Below, piece after piece: positions 26,711-35,044 of a DNA stretch of 62,887 nucleotides. Source of the stretch: Brasilonema sp. UFV-L1 (GTDB taxonomy: Bacteria; Cyanobacteriota; Cyanobacteriia; Cyanobacteriales; Nostocaceae); NCBI RefSeq assembly GCF_012912105.1, contig NZ_QMEA01000099.1, positions 1-62,887 of the forward strand. The letters are read 5' to 3'. Numbering within the stretch: the stretch's first letter is position 1; the number at the start of each line of letters is the position of its first letter. The notes beneath the pieces were generated by a model. The model did no database searches, was not told where the DNA came from, and saw only the letters and a program-made list of their open reading frames with translations. Made by a program: the position numbers and the translations under genes.

Positions 26711-27340
26711 TTACACAGATAGTGTTTGTCGGCGCTGGCGACGACGGAAGATCAACCAAGCGCCCACTCCCAACAACGCAGACACTGATGCTGGCTCAGG
26801 AACCTTCTCTATCTGGGTTCGGATAGTTCCTGTAAACAGCCGGTTACCTATTGAATTAGGAAAGTTTACATTTGGGTAGATATTAATTGTTGCGGTACTT
26901 GGAACAGTAGTTGGTAGCTCTCTGGATCCACCAAACGTCCCTATTGGGTAACTAAAATAACTCAATAACGCGTACTCGGACTGTGGTTCCCGTTGAGAAG
27001 CGCGTACCTCCAAAAGAAAATCGTCGGTTTCTGGTGCTGTAATACCACTACCTTGGCGTACTAAAAAAACAACCGCATTAGCAGTTGTACCCTGGAAAAC
27101 ACCTTGGTCGCCTAAATCAATTTTGTATTCCCGGACTGCGTCGTAATATATAGTAGAGGTGGGTGAATCCTGAGTACCTTCAGTAGAATCATCGTAGACA
27201 ACGTAACCGTTAACTCCCTCGCCCTCAAAACTGTATTTAAACAGGGCAGCTTGAGCGGAATCTACACCGAAAGTTCCTAACGTCAGAAATGCTGCGGCGC
27301 TAGTTACAGCAGCTAGTGATAATTTTTGCAACAAAGCCAT
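26711..27340 (-). CDS. PEP-CTERM sorted secreted protein, paralogue 1
   Basis: The 209-residue precursor has an N-terminal signal peptide (MALLQKLSLAAVTSAAAFL, cleavage near AQA at residue 31). The shared opening ALFKYSFEGEGVNGYVVYDD follows, then a beta-rich domain. The sorting signal VPEPASVSALLGVGAWLIF ends in a basic RRRQRRQ tail. PEP-CTERM proteins are exported and processed by an exosortase, here not in the window. The mature domain is unknown. It is the last of four tandem paralogues (26.7-29.8 kb), eleven bases after its neighbour. Confidence 0.88.
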   Translation of the reverse strand: MALLQKLSLAAVTSAAAFLTLGTFGVDSAQAALFKYSFEGEGVNGYVVYDDSTEGTQDSPTSTIYYDAVREYKIDLGDQGVFQGTTANAVVFLVRQGSGITAPETDDFLLEVRASQREPQSEYALLSYFSYPIGTFGGSRELPTTVPSTATINIYPNVNFPNSIGNRLFTGTIRTQIEKVPEPASVSALLGVGAWLIFRRRQRRQTLSV

Positions 27341-27351
27341 TTGAGTTATCT

Positions 27352-27996
27352 CTAAAAAAGTGGATTGGAGACTTGAGGTTGTGTTTGTCGGCGCTGACGA
27401 CGGAAGAAAAACAAAGTGCTTACTCCTAACAAAGCAAACACAGTTCCTGGCTCAGGGATTTTCTCAAGTCGGGTGTAGACAGTTCCTTCAAATACCAATT
27501 CGCCGATTGTGTTAGGAAAATCTAGGTATGGATAGACTTGAAGTGTTGCAGTACTTGGAACACTAGTCGGTAGATCCGTAGATCCTCCAAATGTTCCTTT
27601 TGGATAGACAAAATAACTGACTAAAGTATACTCAGATGTTGGCTGCCGATCAGGACCACGAACTTCTAATTCAAACTCATCGGCTTCAGGTGCTGGAATA
27701 CCATCTTCATTGCGTGGCAAAAAAACAATTGAGGTTCCTTTTGTTCCCTGATAAACGCCTTTATCGCCTAAGTCAATTTTGTAATCAACAACATTATCAA
27801 CATAGGCTTCAACGTTCCGGTTTTCGCTTAAACCCGTCACCGCATCGTCGTAGATAATGTAACCATTTGCTCCTTCACCCTCAAAACTGTATTTAAATAA
27901 GGCAGCTTGAGCAGGAGATGTGCTAACTGTTCCTACTGCAAGAAATGCAGCAGCACCAGTCACAACAGCCATTGATAACTTTTTCAACAAAGCCAT
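27352..27996 (-). CDS. PEP-CTERM sorted secreted protein, paralogue 2
   Basis: This 214-residue copy has MALLKKLSMAVVTGAAAFL as signal peptide and ALFKYSFEGEGANGYIIYDD as the shared opening. The C-terminal signal is IPEPGTVFALLGVSTLFFF with RRQRRQ. Conserved within the four copies are a block ending YPKGTFGGSTDLPTSVPSTA and LEKIPEPG. A 19-base direct duplication around the start codon (two nearly identical ATGGCTTTGTTGAAAA stretches, 27978-28016) leaves a second upstream ATG, in another frame. I use the downstream one, which matches the paralogues. Confidence 0.88.
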   Translation of the reverse strand: MALLKKLSMAVVTGAAAFLAVGTVSTSPAQAALFKYSFEGEGANGYIIYDDAVTGLSENRNVEAYVDNVVDYKIDLGDKGVYQGTKGTSIVFLPRNEDGIPAPEADEFELEVRGPDRQPTSEYTLVSYFVYPKGTFGGSTDLPTSVPSTATLQVYPYLDFPNTIGELVFEGTVYTRLEKIPEPGTVFALLGVSTLFFFRRQRRQTQPQVSNPLF

Positions 27997-28079
27997 TACT
28001 TTTCAACAAAGCCATTACAAGGTTTTTCTTAATAACATTGAGTTTGCAAATCAAGTGAATCAGTTCAGGAAACCTGAAC

Positions 28080-28108
28080 AATCTGTCACTGCTCATGAGT
28101 GACAGATT
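28080..28108. repeat. Stem-loop between PEP-CTERM genes 2 and 3
   Basis: AATCTGTCACT pairs perfectly with AGTGACAGATT around a seven-base loop. It lies in the 385-base gap between two same-strand paralogues, so it may end or separate transcripts. Confidence 0.55.
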
Positions 28109-28381
28109 AAGGTTATTGCATTTGTCAATATACCTAAAGATTGAAAAATTTGCTAAAAACCGTAGCAGAAAACATAGTTTTTGGGTTAGTGATTGCGTAA
28201 TGTTTGTACTCATCATTCACTTTTCTGCTGCTCAAACAGTACAAAGCTTAGTTTTATACCTAGTTTTTGACTTCTTTTTCAACATATTTTCTAATTGACA
28301 AAAGCAATATTATTTTGATACGTCACGAATGGTCACTGATTATGAATGCTTTGAATAGAGATCAAAGCAATTCAGAAAAAA

Positions 28382-29053
28382 TTATTTGCTACAAGTTTGA
28401 ATTGAGACTTGCAGTGGTGTTTGTTGGCGCTGACGACGACGCAAGAGGAACAAAGCACTGACTCCGAACAATGCAGACACTGATGCTGGTTCCGGGATCT
28501 TCTCAAGCCGGGTTTGCACAGTTCCTGTAAATAATGTTTCACCTCTATTTGTAGCCGTCGCATTTGGTTGGACTTCCAGGCGTGCAGTGCTTGGTACACT
28601 AGTCGGTAGCTTAGTAGAACCGCCGAATGAATCCTTTGGGTAATAAAAATCAGCCAAGAAAGTGTAGTTGGACTGTGGCTGTCGATCAGGACCAAAAATC
28701 TGCAATTCCAAAACGTCAGATTCTTGTTCAGGAGGAATACTTGAGCTTATATCCGAGCGAGCAAAGAAAACATTAGCCGCACCGGTGCTTCCCTGAAAAA
28801 CGCCCTTCTCGCCTAGGTCAACTTTATACTCAACAACTGCGTCAGGATAAAGGTTGAAGGTGGTGTCTGATGCTGCGGCGTAATCTGGATTTGAGGGAGT
28901 TTCCGTTTCATAGATAAAGTAACCGCTTGCTCCTTCACCTTCAAAGCTGTATTTGAACAGGGCGGCTTGAGCAGGATCACTCATCAAGGTTCCTAGTACT
29001 ACACAAGCCGCGCTGGTTACAGCAGTCATCGATAGTTTTTTCAACAGTGCCAT
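28382..29053 (-). CDS. PEP-CTERM sorted secreted protein, paralogue 3
   Basis: The 223-residue copy starts MALLKKLSMTAVTSAACVVL and shows ALFKYSFEGEGASGYFIYET after the signal peptide. The conserved late block reads YPKDSFGGSTKLPTSVPSTA, and the sorting signal is IPEPASVSALFGVSALFLL with RRRQRQQ. Compared with the other copies it has an insert of about ten residues after the opening (NPDYAAASDTTFNLYPD). The tail after the basic motif is a little longer (TPLQVSIQTCSK). Confidence 0.88.
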   Translation of the reverse strand: MALLKKLSMTAVTSAACVVLGTLMSDPAQAALFKYSFEGEGASGYFIYETETPSNPDYAAASDTTFNLYPDAVVEYKVDLGEKGVFQGSTGAANVFFARSDISSSIPPEQESDVLELQIFGPDRQPQSNYTFLADFYYPKDSFGGSTKLPTSVPSTARLEVQPNATATNRGETLFTGTVQTRLEKIPEPASVSALFGVSALFLLRRRQRQQTPLQVSIQTCSK

Positions 29054-29121
29054 TTGAGTTATGTCTACAAAATGATTGTTTGCAAAATTTTTAGTGACTG
29101 AGAGTCGGCTAAGTTGAAATC

Positions 29122-29808
29122 CTAGCTGTTCTCTTGAGGTACTGCTGATTTGCGCTGACGACGATAGAGGATGAACAAAGCTCCCCCTACTACCAAAAAT
29201 GCCAGCGATGATGCTGGCTCAGGAATCTTCTCTACTCGGACAGATACAGTTCCGTCAAAAGCTGCGTCTCCCGTTGAATTCGGAAAGTCCCAGTATGGGT
29301 AAGCTCTTGCTCTTACCGTGCTGGGAAAACTTGTTGGTTGAGTATTCGCATCACCACTGGGAAAGGTTCCTTCTGGGTAACTAAAGCGAACTGATAATCC
29401 GTATTGTCCATCACGCAGAGCTTTCGGTATGTAAAAGATAAAGTCGTCTTCATTGTTACCGTCATAGCCAATATTTCCAGGGCGTGAAATAAAAACAACA
29501 GTTCTTGCCTCATCGCTGATCTGGCTCTGTGTTCCCCTCTTTCCTGTCTCCGTAATTTCTCCTGTATCTCCTTGAAAAGTCACAGAGTACTCTGTAACAG
29601 AGCCATCATAATCACGAAGATAATCAGTGTTGAGAGGTTGGTATCCGACTGTATCAGTGTCATAGATAAAGTATCCGCTTGCTCCTTCACCCTCAAAGCT
29701 GTATTTAAACAGGGCAGCTTGGGCTGGATTGCTGCCAAGCGTTCCTAGCGATAAAAATGCAGCGACGCTGGTAGCAGCTGCCATCGATAGTTTTTTCAAC
29801 AGAGCCAT
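29122..29808 (-). CDS. PEP-CTERM sorted secreted protein, paralogue 4
   Basis: This is the first gene of the tandem set and the most divergent. I start it at the ATG at 29808 (MALLKKLSMAAATSVAAFLS), which matches the paralogues, and not at the upstream ATG at 29871. The opening is ALFKYSFEGEGASGYFIYDT, then a longer middle with VTFQGDTGEITETGK. The late block is YPEGTFPSGDANTQPTSFPS, and the sorting signal is IPEPASSLAFLVVGGALFI with YRRQRK. The mature function is unknown. Confidence 0.87.
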   Translation of the reverse strand: MALLKKLSMAAATSVAAFLSLGTLGSNPAQAALFKYSFEGEGASGYFIYDTDTVGYQPLNTDYLRDYDGSVTEYSVTFQGDTGEITETGKRGTQSQISDEARTVVFISRPGNIGYDGNNEDDFIFYIPKALRDGQYGLSVRFSYPEGTFPSGDANTQPTSFPSTVRARAYPYWDFPNSTGDAAFDGTVSVRVEKIPEPASSLAFLVVGGALFILYRRQRKSAVPQENS

Positions 29809-30231
29809 TTCAGTTATCTCCACAAACACTACAAACAGATTATTGGCTGATAATCGTTGCTGATACTGCATTTTCTGCTTAAATCAGCTTGATATTTGTA
29901 ACTCTTATTATGTCATTTTCTGTAACCTTTATTACCTTCAAAAAAGGAAATCAAGGTAAAAGCGAAGAACTGCGAAAAACTAAGGATTTAATGACCTAAG
30001 ACTCGAATTCTTCGCTGTGATCACCAATTCGATTTATGAATGTTACAAACTCTCCTCTTCTTTTTATTTCGCTGCAACCAGAGGAAACTGCGTAGATAAG
30101 GAATTGTAAATGTGACAACAATAAAGCGAAATGGTATCTCTGAAAAAATGGTACGATTTCTATGCACAAGCCTTTGAAAAAATTCAAAAGACTTCACAAA
30201 TCGCTTTAGTCTTCTTCAAGAATTAGTTCAC

Positions 30232-31728
30232 CTATGCCATTGCCTCTGCTGGTTGAGAGTAGTACTCTTCAGATAAAACCGTATCTAGTGTTATTGCTGG
30301 GGTAATATCTTCGTTGACTGGGACTAATTTTAATTCAGGTTGAGTCATCAGACGCAAACCTTCAAAATCTGGTAGGTATCCAAATACCCCTCTCCACAAC
30401 TGCAAGAACACTGCTTGATGCTTTGGATCTAATTCCGCAGCAACTTTAGCTGTACCTGCCAATTCTTCGGCAACCATCAGTCGAACACCTTGCTCTGCTT
30501 TGGTTAAGAGTTCCACCATATGTTCTGCCACAAGATCACGGATATGGGGTTGAGCTGTCTGTAAGTCTTCTACTTCAGCAATAAAGCGCCTAGGTCCAGC
30601 GGAGGGATCGGCATCCATGTCCATATCCTCAGGTTTGGTGGTAATATGGTAGAAAGAAGATACAAAGATCAACAAAGTCAAGTAGTGGAATCGGTGAGTT
30701 TGATCATAGAAAGAATAAGCTTTTTCCTCTGTGACTTCATTTCGCAGTATGCTTCCTATACAAGCTGCAGACAAAATACCGCTGAAAAATGCCAAATGCA
30801 CTCCAGTAGAGAGCAGTGGATCTAGAAAACATGCGGCATCTCCTAACATGAAGTAGCCAGGACCAGCAAACTTCTCAGCAGAGTAGGAGTAGTCTTGTTC
30901 AACCTTGACTGGTGAGACTAATTCTGCTGTTGACACCAAATCGGTGACGTACGGGGTGTCAGCTATTCCCTCGGCATAAATTTCTTCCAAGCTTGCTTGC
31001 GATTTCCTTTGCTTGTAAATTTCCTTGTTCATGACTAAACCAGTGCTCAAGGTACCGTCACTCAAGGGAATTGCCCAAATCCACCCAGAACCATCATTAG
31101 TACGAGCACTGACAGTGGCATTTTCAGGCCAGATTTTGGAAAAGTCTGCATTCTTCCAATATCCCCAAATCGCTATGTTTTGGAATTCCTTATGATAGCG
31201 TCGGTTATGCAAGTATTGTGTTGACATCAAACCATATCGGCCTGATGCATCAACTAAAAAGTTGAAGGAAATCTCTCCAGAATTATCTACAGAAGACCAA
31301 GTAGCACTGGTTGGTCGATCGCCATCAAAAGATAGCTTGCGAATCTCGATTCCTTCAAAAAATTTAACTCCAAGACTTGTGGCGTGATCTAAAAGCAACC
31401 TGTCAAATTCACCGCGACGAACCTGGAAAGTGTACTTATCAAGTAGTCTTTGAAACTCAAGTCCCCACTGCCGAGGTCCCCACACAAAGTATGCTCCCTC
31501 TTTTTGCTGGAACCCATAAGATTCTACTTTCTCTCTCACACCCAATAGATCGAACATTTCCAAAGCTGCGGGCAATAAGGATTCGCCGATATGGTAACGG
31601 GGTGTGATTGCCTTCTCGACTAAAGTGACATCAAACCCTTGGCGGGCAAGGAGAGTAGCCGCAGTAGATCCAGCAGGCCCGCCTCCGACAACTAGGACTT
31701 GTGTAGAACTAGGTAGTTGTGTAGACAT
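30232..31728 (-). CDS. Flavin-dependent halogenase (phenol type)
   Basis: The enzyme would use reduced FAD, oxygen and halide to chlorinate an activated aromatic ring. The FAD-binding loop VLVVGGGPAGSTAATLLA is at the N-terminus, followed by RYHIGESLLPAA. The halogenase signature GWIWAIPL (WxWxIP) and the late motif FLDPLLSTGVHLA (FxPxxSxG) are both present. This separates it from ordinary monooxygenases. The ATG at 31728 (MSTQLPSSTQ) is preceded by TTGAGGAAAA; a TTG 15 bases earlier is less likely. It is the last gene of the cluster, 331 bases after the KASIII-like gene, with hairpins between. Free tyrosine-derived phenols or the finished core are possible substrates. No flavin reductase is nearby. 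Confidence 0.9.
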   Translation of the reverse strand: MSTQLPSSTQVLVVGGGPAGSTAATLLARQGFDVTLVEKAITPRYHIGESLLPAALEMFDLLGVREKVESYGFQQKEGAYFVWGPRQWGLEFQRLLDKYTFQVRRGEFDRLLLDHATSLGVKFFEGIEIRKLSFDGDRPTSATWSSVDNSGEISFNFLVDASGRYGLMSTQYLHNRRYHKEFQNIAIWGYWKNADFSKIWPENATVSARTNDGSGWIWAIPLSDGTLSTGLVMNKEIYKQRKSQASLEEIYAEGIADTPYVTDLVSTAELVSPVKVEQDYSYSAEKFAGPGYFMLGDAACFLDPLLSTGVHLAFFSGILSAACIGSILRNEVTEEKAYSFYDQTHRFHYLTLLIFVSSFYHITTKPEDMDMDADPSAGPRRFIAEVEDLQTAQPHIRDLVAEHMVELLTKAEQGVRLMVAEELAGTAKVAAELDPKHQAVFLQLWRGVFGYLPDFEGLRLMTQPELKLVPVNEDITPAITLDTVLSEEYYSQPAEAMA

Positions 31729-31879
31729 GATTGTTTTCCTCAATAGAATACAGCTTTGTGAATGAATTTTGGTAAAAACTGATTATTTTAAGAACACCTC
31801 GGTCTTAGTTGCGCTGTTTTAAAACTTTCACAGCTATTACCGAAGTTTGGTGTCAGGGTGGATTCACTTATTCCAAAGA

Positions 31880-31959
31880 CAACTCTCTAGAAAAGAGTTT
31901 TAATAGGTGGCATCCGTGCCCTTATCTGTATTATCTTCATAAAAAAACTCTTTTAGAGT
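31880..31959. repeat. Nested hairpins between the condensing enzyme and the halogenase
   Basis: AACTCTCTAGAAAAGAGTT (31880-31900 region) and ACTCTTTTAGAGT (31947-31959) each fold on themselves and also pair with each other (AAAAGAGTTTT with AAAACTCTTTT). The mutually exclusive pairing lies in the only long gap of the lower operon. It could be a terminator or processing site that sets halogenase levels apart. Confidence 0.4.
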
Positions 31960-32058
31960 CTAAATAATAGGGAACAAAACTTTTTTGTGCTACTCGTTAA
32001 GTAAAGGTTAGGAGCAAGGGATTAGAACATCCCCAGTTCCTAATCTCCAAACACCTAG

Positions 32059-33201
32059 CTAACGAGGAATGAGAATTTTATTCTCCTGTTGAGAAATACT
32101 AATTGAGGGAGCAGGAGCAGATCCGAGTGCAACGTCACCCCAGCGCATTACACTAGCACCTGCATTAGATGATGAACCCATTGTGTAGACAAGAACCACA
32201 TCGTTTTCCTTGATTTTGCCTGCGTGTGCAGCGTGGTAAAGATTAGCAACAGGGAACGTCGGCCCAATGTTGGCATACAAAGGATTGATATTGATTGTCT
32301 GCTCTGAGTCGATGCCTAATGCACGGGTGCAAACTCTTGAATACCAAGCACTAGGTGTATTGAAAACAAAAAAGTCGATATCACCCAAAGTTAGACCAGC
32401 ATCAGCGATCGCCCCATGACAGCACAGACGAATAAACTTCACTGTCGTCTCGTTGAACATCTTGCTTACACCTTTACCGCCCCGGATGAACATCTTGACA
32501 TTGCCTTGCTCATCGGTCGTGAATTCATTGTAGAAAGCACCACAGGTGACGGCGGTATTCGCTATTTTGGTACCGAGAATTCCTTGATCCTCTTTAAGCC
32601 TACTTACCACAAATGCTCCTGCACCATCGCCTGATAAAAATGCGAGAGTATCATTTTCGTCGGTATAGCGAGAGTAAGTCGTAGAAATGACCACCAGCAC
32701 ATTACGGTACTGTCTTGTTTGCACTAATGCACAAGCACTCTGGAGCGAAACCAATGCAGAAGTGCAGGTTGATTCAATATTCCATGCTGCACCTTGCAGC
32801 CCTAGTTTACCAGCTAAGAAAGCGGCATTGCCTGGTGTGACTTGCTCTGGAAACAAGGAGGTGACAAGCATAAGGTCAATGTCATCGGGGGAAAGCTTTG
32901 CCGCCTCAAGAGCATCGATAGCTGCACCATACTCCAGCGATAGCGAGGTTTCATCAGGAGCGACGACTCGCCGTTCAACAGTACCCCGGAAGGGGTCTGA
33001 CATATACGGCGCTACCTCTTGTGACCAGATGTCATCGTCGTTGTGAATTGTGGAGTTGTCAGGCACAAACAACTTTGCTAAAGTTTTTTGCTCAGCTCGG
33101 GCTATCAACTCTGGGTAATTTTCTCTGTAGTAATCGTTGGTGCGAATGATGCTGGGAAACTTAACTGAGATTGCACGAATACCTGCTGGACATAATTTCA
33201 T
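32059..33201 (-). CDS. KASIII-like condensing enzyme, furanolide synthase candidate
   Basis: The 380-residue protein has the thiolase fold of FabH-type enzymes. The nucleophile Cys146 lies in NIESTCTSAL, and GDGAGAFVV follows at 191-199. At the position of the catalytic His in the FabH PHQAN motif the protein has Asn281 (VFNTPSAWY). The third residue, Asn, is kept in YANIGPTF (Asn311). Loss of the His argues against plain decarboxylative condensation. In the cyanobacterin pathway, as I recall it, a KASIII homologue joins a coumaroyl-CoA unit to the ThDP-enzyme product and closes the lactone, and I infer that role here. Its ATG follows the upstream stop by two bases, so the genes are translationally coupled. 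Confidence 0.82.
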   Translation of the reverse strand: MKLCPAGIRAISVKFPSIIRTNDYYRENYPELIARAEQKTLAKLFVPDNSTIHNDDDIWSQEVAPYMSDPFRGTVERRVVAPDETSLSLEYGAAIDALEAAKLSPDDIDLMLVTSLFPEQVTPGNAAFLAGKLGLQGAAWNIESTCTSALVSLQSACALVQTRQYRNVLVVISTTYSRYTDENDTLAFLSGDGAGAFVVSRLKEDQGILGTKIANTAVTCGAFYNEFTTDEQGNVKMFIRGGKGVSKMFNETTVKFIRLCCHGAIADAGLTLGDIDFFVFNTPSAWYSRVCTRALGIDSEQTININPLYANIGPTFPVANLYHAAHAGKIKENDVVLVYTMGSSSNAGASVMRWGDVALGSAPAPSISISQQENKILIPR

Positions 33202-33203
33202 GA

Positions 33204-35012
33204 TTATTCTCCTTTTGATTCTAAAATGGCACCTTGTTTGATCAAACTCCGAATACGACCTCCAATTGGTGCAGGTCGGGAGGAGTCAATGGTCACATCA
33301 ACAACAAATGGAACTGTTGATGACATTGCTTTTTTTAACGCTAGTTCTAGGTCTAACTCTGTTTCCACACGCACACCATCCGCTCCCATAGCTTTGGCGT
33401 ACATGGCAAAATCTGCAGTTGGGATCGTCGTATCCACACCTTTGAATCCCTGCAACGACATCCCTTGGGCGCACATATTGTAGCGTCCATCGTTCAGTAT
33501 AATCCACACAGCGGGAACCTGAAATCTTACAGCTGTACTGATTTCATTGTTCATCAGCATTGCTCCGTCCCCAACAATGGCGACGACTTTGCTATTTCGT
33601 GCCAACGCAGCACCTACAACCCCGGTGACAGCATGACCCATAGCCCCGACACCAGTACTGATACGGTAACGACCTGGTTGAGTAAATCGCAGCAAATTTG
33701 TTGCCCAAGCAAAGGAATTACCCGCCTCAGCCATGACTAGAGCATCGCTTTGTTCAACAATGAACTGTTGAATCGCATTCATCAGTGCATCAGGTCGCAC
33801 TAAGCCATGTGTGTGTGGAGCGATCGCATTGCTTTCAGGATGAGGCAATGTTGATGTCGGTGACCAATTCAAGCGCTTTGGCAACTGTTTGAGCAGGTTT
33901 GTCAAAAACAATTTGACTTCAGAGTGGATAGAGAAAGTTGGTACTGATGGATAAGCCACTCCTGGGACTTCCGGATCGATATCCACATGAACAAACCCAC
34001 TAGCAGGAACCATCAACGGATTCCAGAATGAAGTCGGCTCACCCAGGCGTGTTCCTAAGACTAGGATGCGCTGCGGACGTTTTTCCTGCATATATTTCAA
34101 AACAGATTCATGTCCACTAAAGCCTGTGACACCGATATACTGGGGATGATTCTCTGGAAAGATGCCTTTACCACGGGGTGATGTCATCACCGCTGCGCCT
34201 GTTTTCTCAGCCAACTCAAGGATTTCCTGTGCAGCGTGTCGCGCACCAAAGCCAACCCAAATCGCAAAGGATTCTTCTGAGAACAACCGCACACATTCGG
34301 CGATCGCTTCTTCACCAGCAGTTGGTACAGAATAAGAAAACTCTGGCTGTGAAAATTGTGCTTTGAGTGGCGTCATCTGAAGAGGGGTTGGGATACTAAT
34401 ATGGGCGACAAAACCCCCTGGTTGTGCTAACCCAAGAGCAAGTCTGCGAGAAATTTCTGGGATTTCATCGCCAGATTCTACAGTCGTTGCATAATTGAAC
34501 AGTGGACCTGAGGTAAAAATACCTGAAATTGGCATCGTGTGAGCACTTGTTTCCTGACAAGCCCAACGACCGCGATTTCCAGAAGGAGTTGCAGCGGACA
34601 AAAGAATGACCTTTGCTCCATCTCCTCGTGCGGCGAAAAGCCCAGTGATTACGTTTGTAATGCCAGGTCCTGTAGTCGTGAACACCACGACAGGACGACC
34701 ACTTGCAAAATGAGCTTCGCAAGCTGCAAAAGCCGCTCCTGATTCATGGCGAAAATGAACGACTTCAATTGAACTGCGATCCAATGTTGCCCAAAGTGGC
34801 CCGATACCTCCCCCAGAGATACCAAAAGCATGGCGCACTCCGAGATTTTCGAGAACTTTGACCACAGCTTCTCCAACTGTCTGTTGTGGTGCTTCTAACT
34901 GGCTAGACTGTTGATGAGTGGATGGTGAGGAATCTGTAGGCGGCGAGAAAATAGAAGAACCAGCAGAATACTCAACTGAGGTATAGTTGGATTTGGTATT
35001 AGTAGGACTCAT
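33204..35012 (-). CDS. ThDP-dependent acetolactate-synthase-like carboligase
   Basis: The 602-residue protein belongs to the ThDP family of acetolactate synthase and ScyA. An N-terminal tail of about 45 residues (Ser- and Gln-rich) precedes the PYR domain, where Glu90 in FRHESGAAFA is the cofactor-activating residue. The PP domain has GDG at 481-483 with the paired Asn-Asp at 507-508 (IILNDGRYN). It would decarboxylate a 2-keto acid and add the resulting carbanion to a second carbonyl compound, giving an acyloin. In this cluster the likely keto acids come from tyrosine and a branched-chain amino acid (inference). It sits between the CoA ligase and the KASIII-like gene on one transcript. Confidence 0.88.
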   Translation of the reverse strand: MSPTNTKSNYTSVEYSAGSSIFSPPTDSSPSTHQQSSQLEAPQQTVGEAVVKVLENLGVRHAFGISGGGIGPLWATLDRSSIEVVHFRHESGAAFAACEAHFASGRPVVVFTTTGPGITNVITGLFAARGDGAKVILLSAATPSGNRGRWACQETSAHTMPISGIFTSGPLFNYATTVESGDEIPEISRRLALGLAQPGGFVAHISIPTPLQMTPLKAQFSQPEFSYSVPTAGEEAIAECVRLFSEESFAIWVGFGARHAAQEILELAEKTGAAVMTSPRGKGIFPENHPQYIGVTGFSGHESVLKYMQEKRPQRILVLGTRLGEPTSFWNPLMVPASGFVHVDIDPEVPGVAYPSVPTFSIHSEVKLFLTNLLKQLPKRLNWSPTSTLPHPESNAIAPHTHGLVRPDALMNAIQQFIVEQSDALVMAEAGNSFAWATNLLRFTQPGRYRISTGVGAMGHAVTGVVGAALARNSKVVAIVGDGAMLMNNEISTAVRFQVPAVWIILNDGRYNMCAQGMSLQGFKGVDTTIPTADFAMYAKAMGADGVRVETELDLELALKKAMSSTVPFVVDVTIDSSRPAPIGGRIRSLIKQGAILESKGE

Positions 35013-35044
35013 AGAAAAACCTCTTTTTTTTCTGAAGTTATTAA

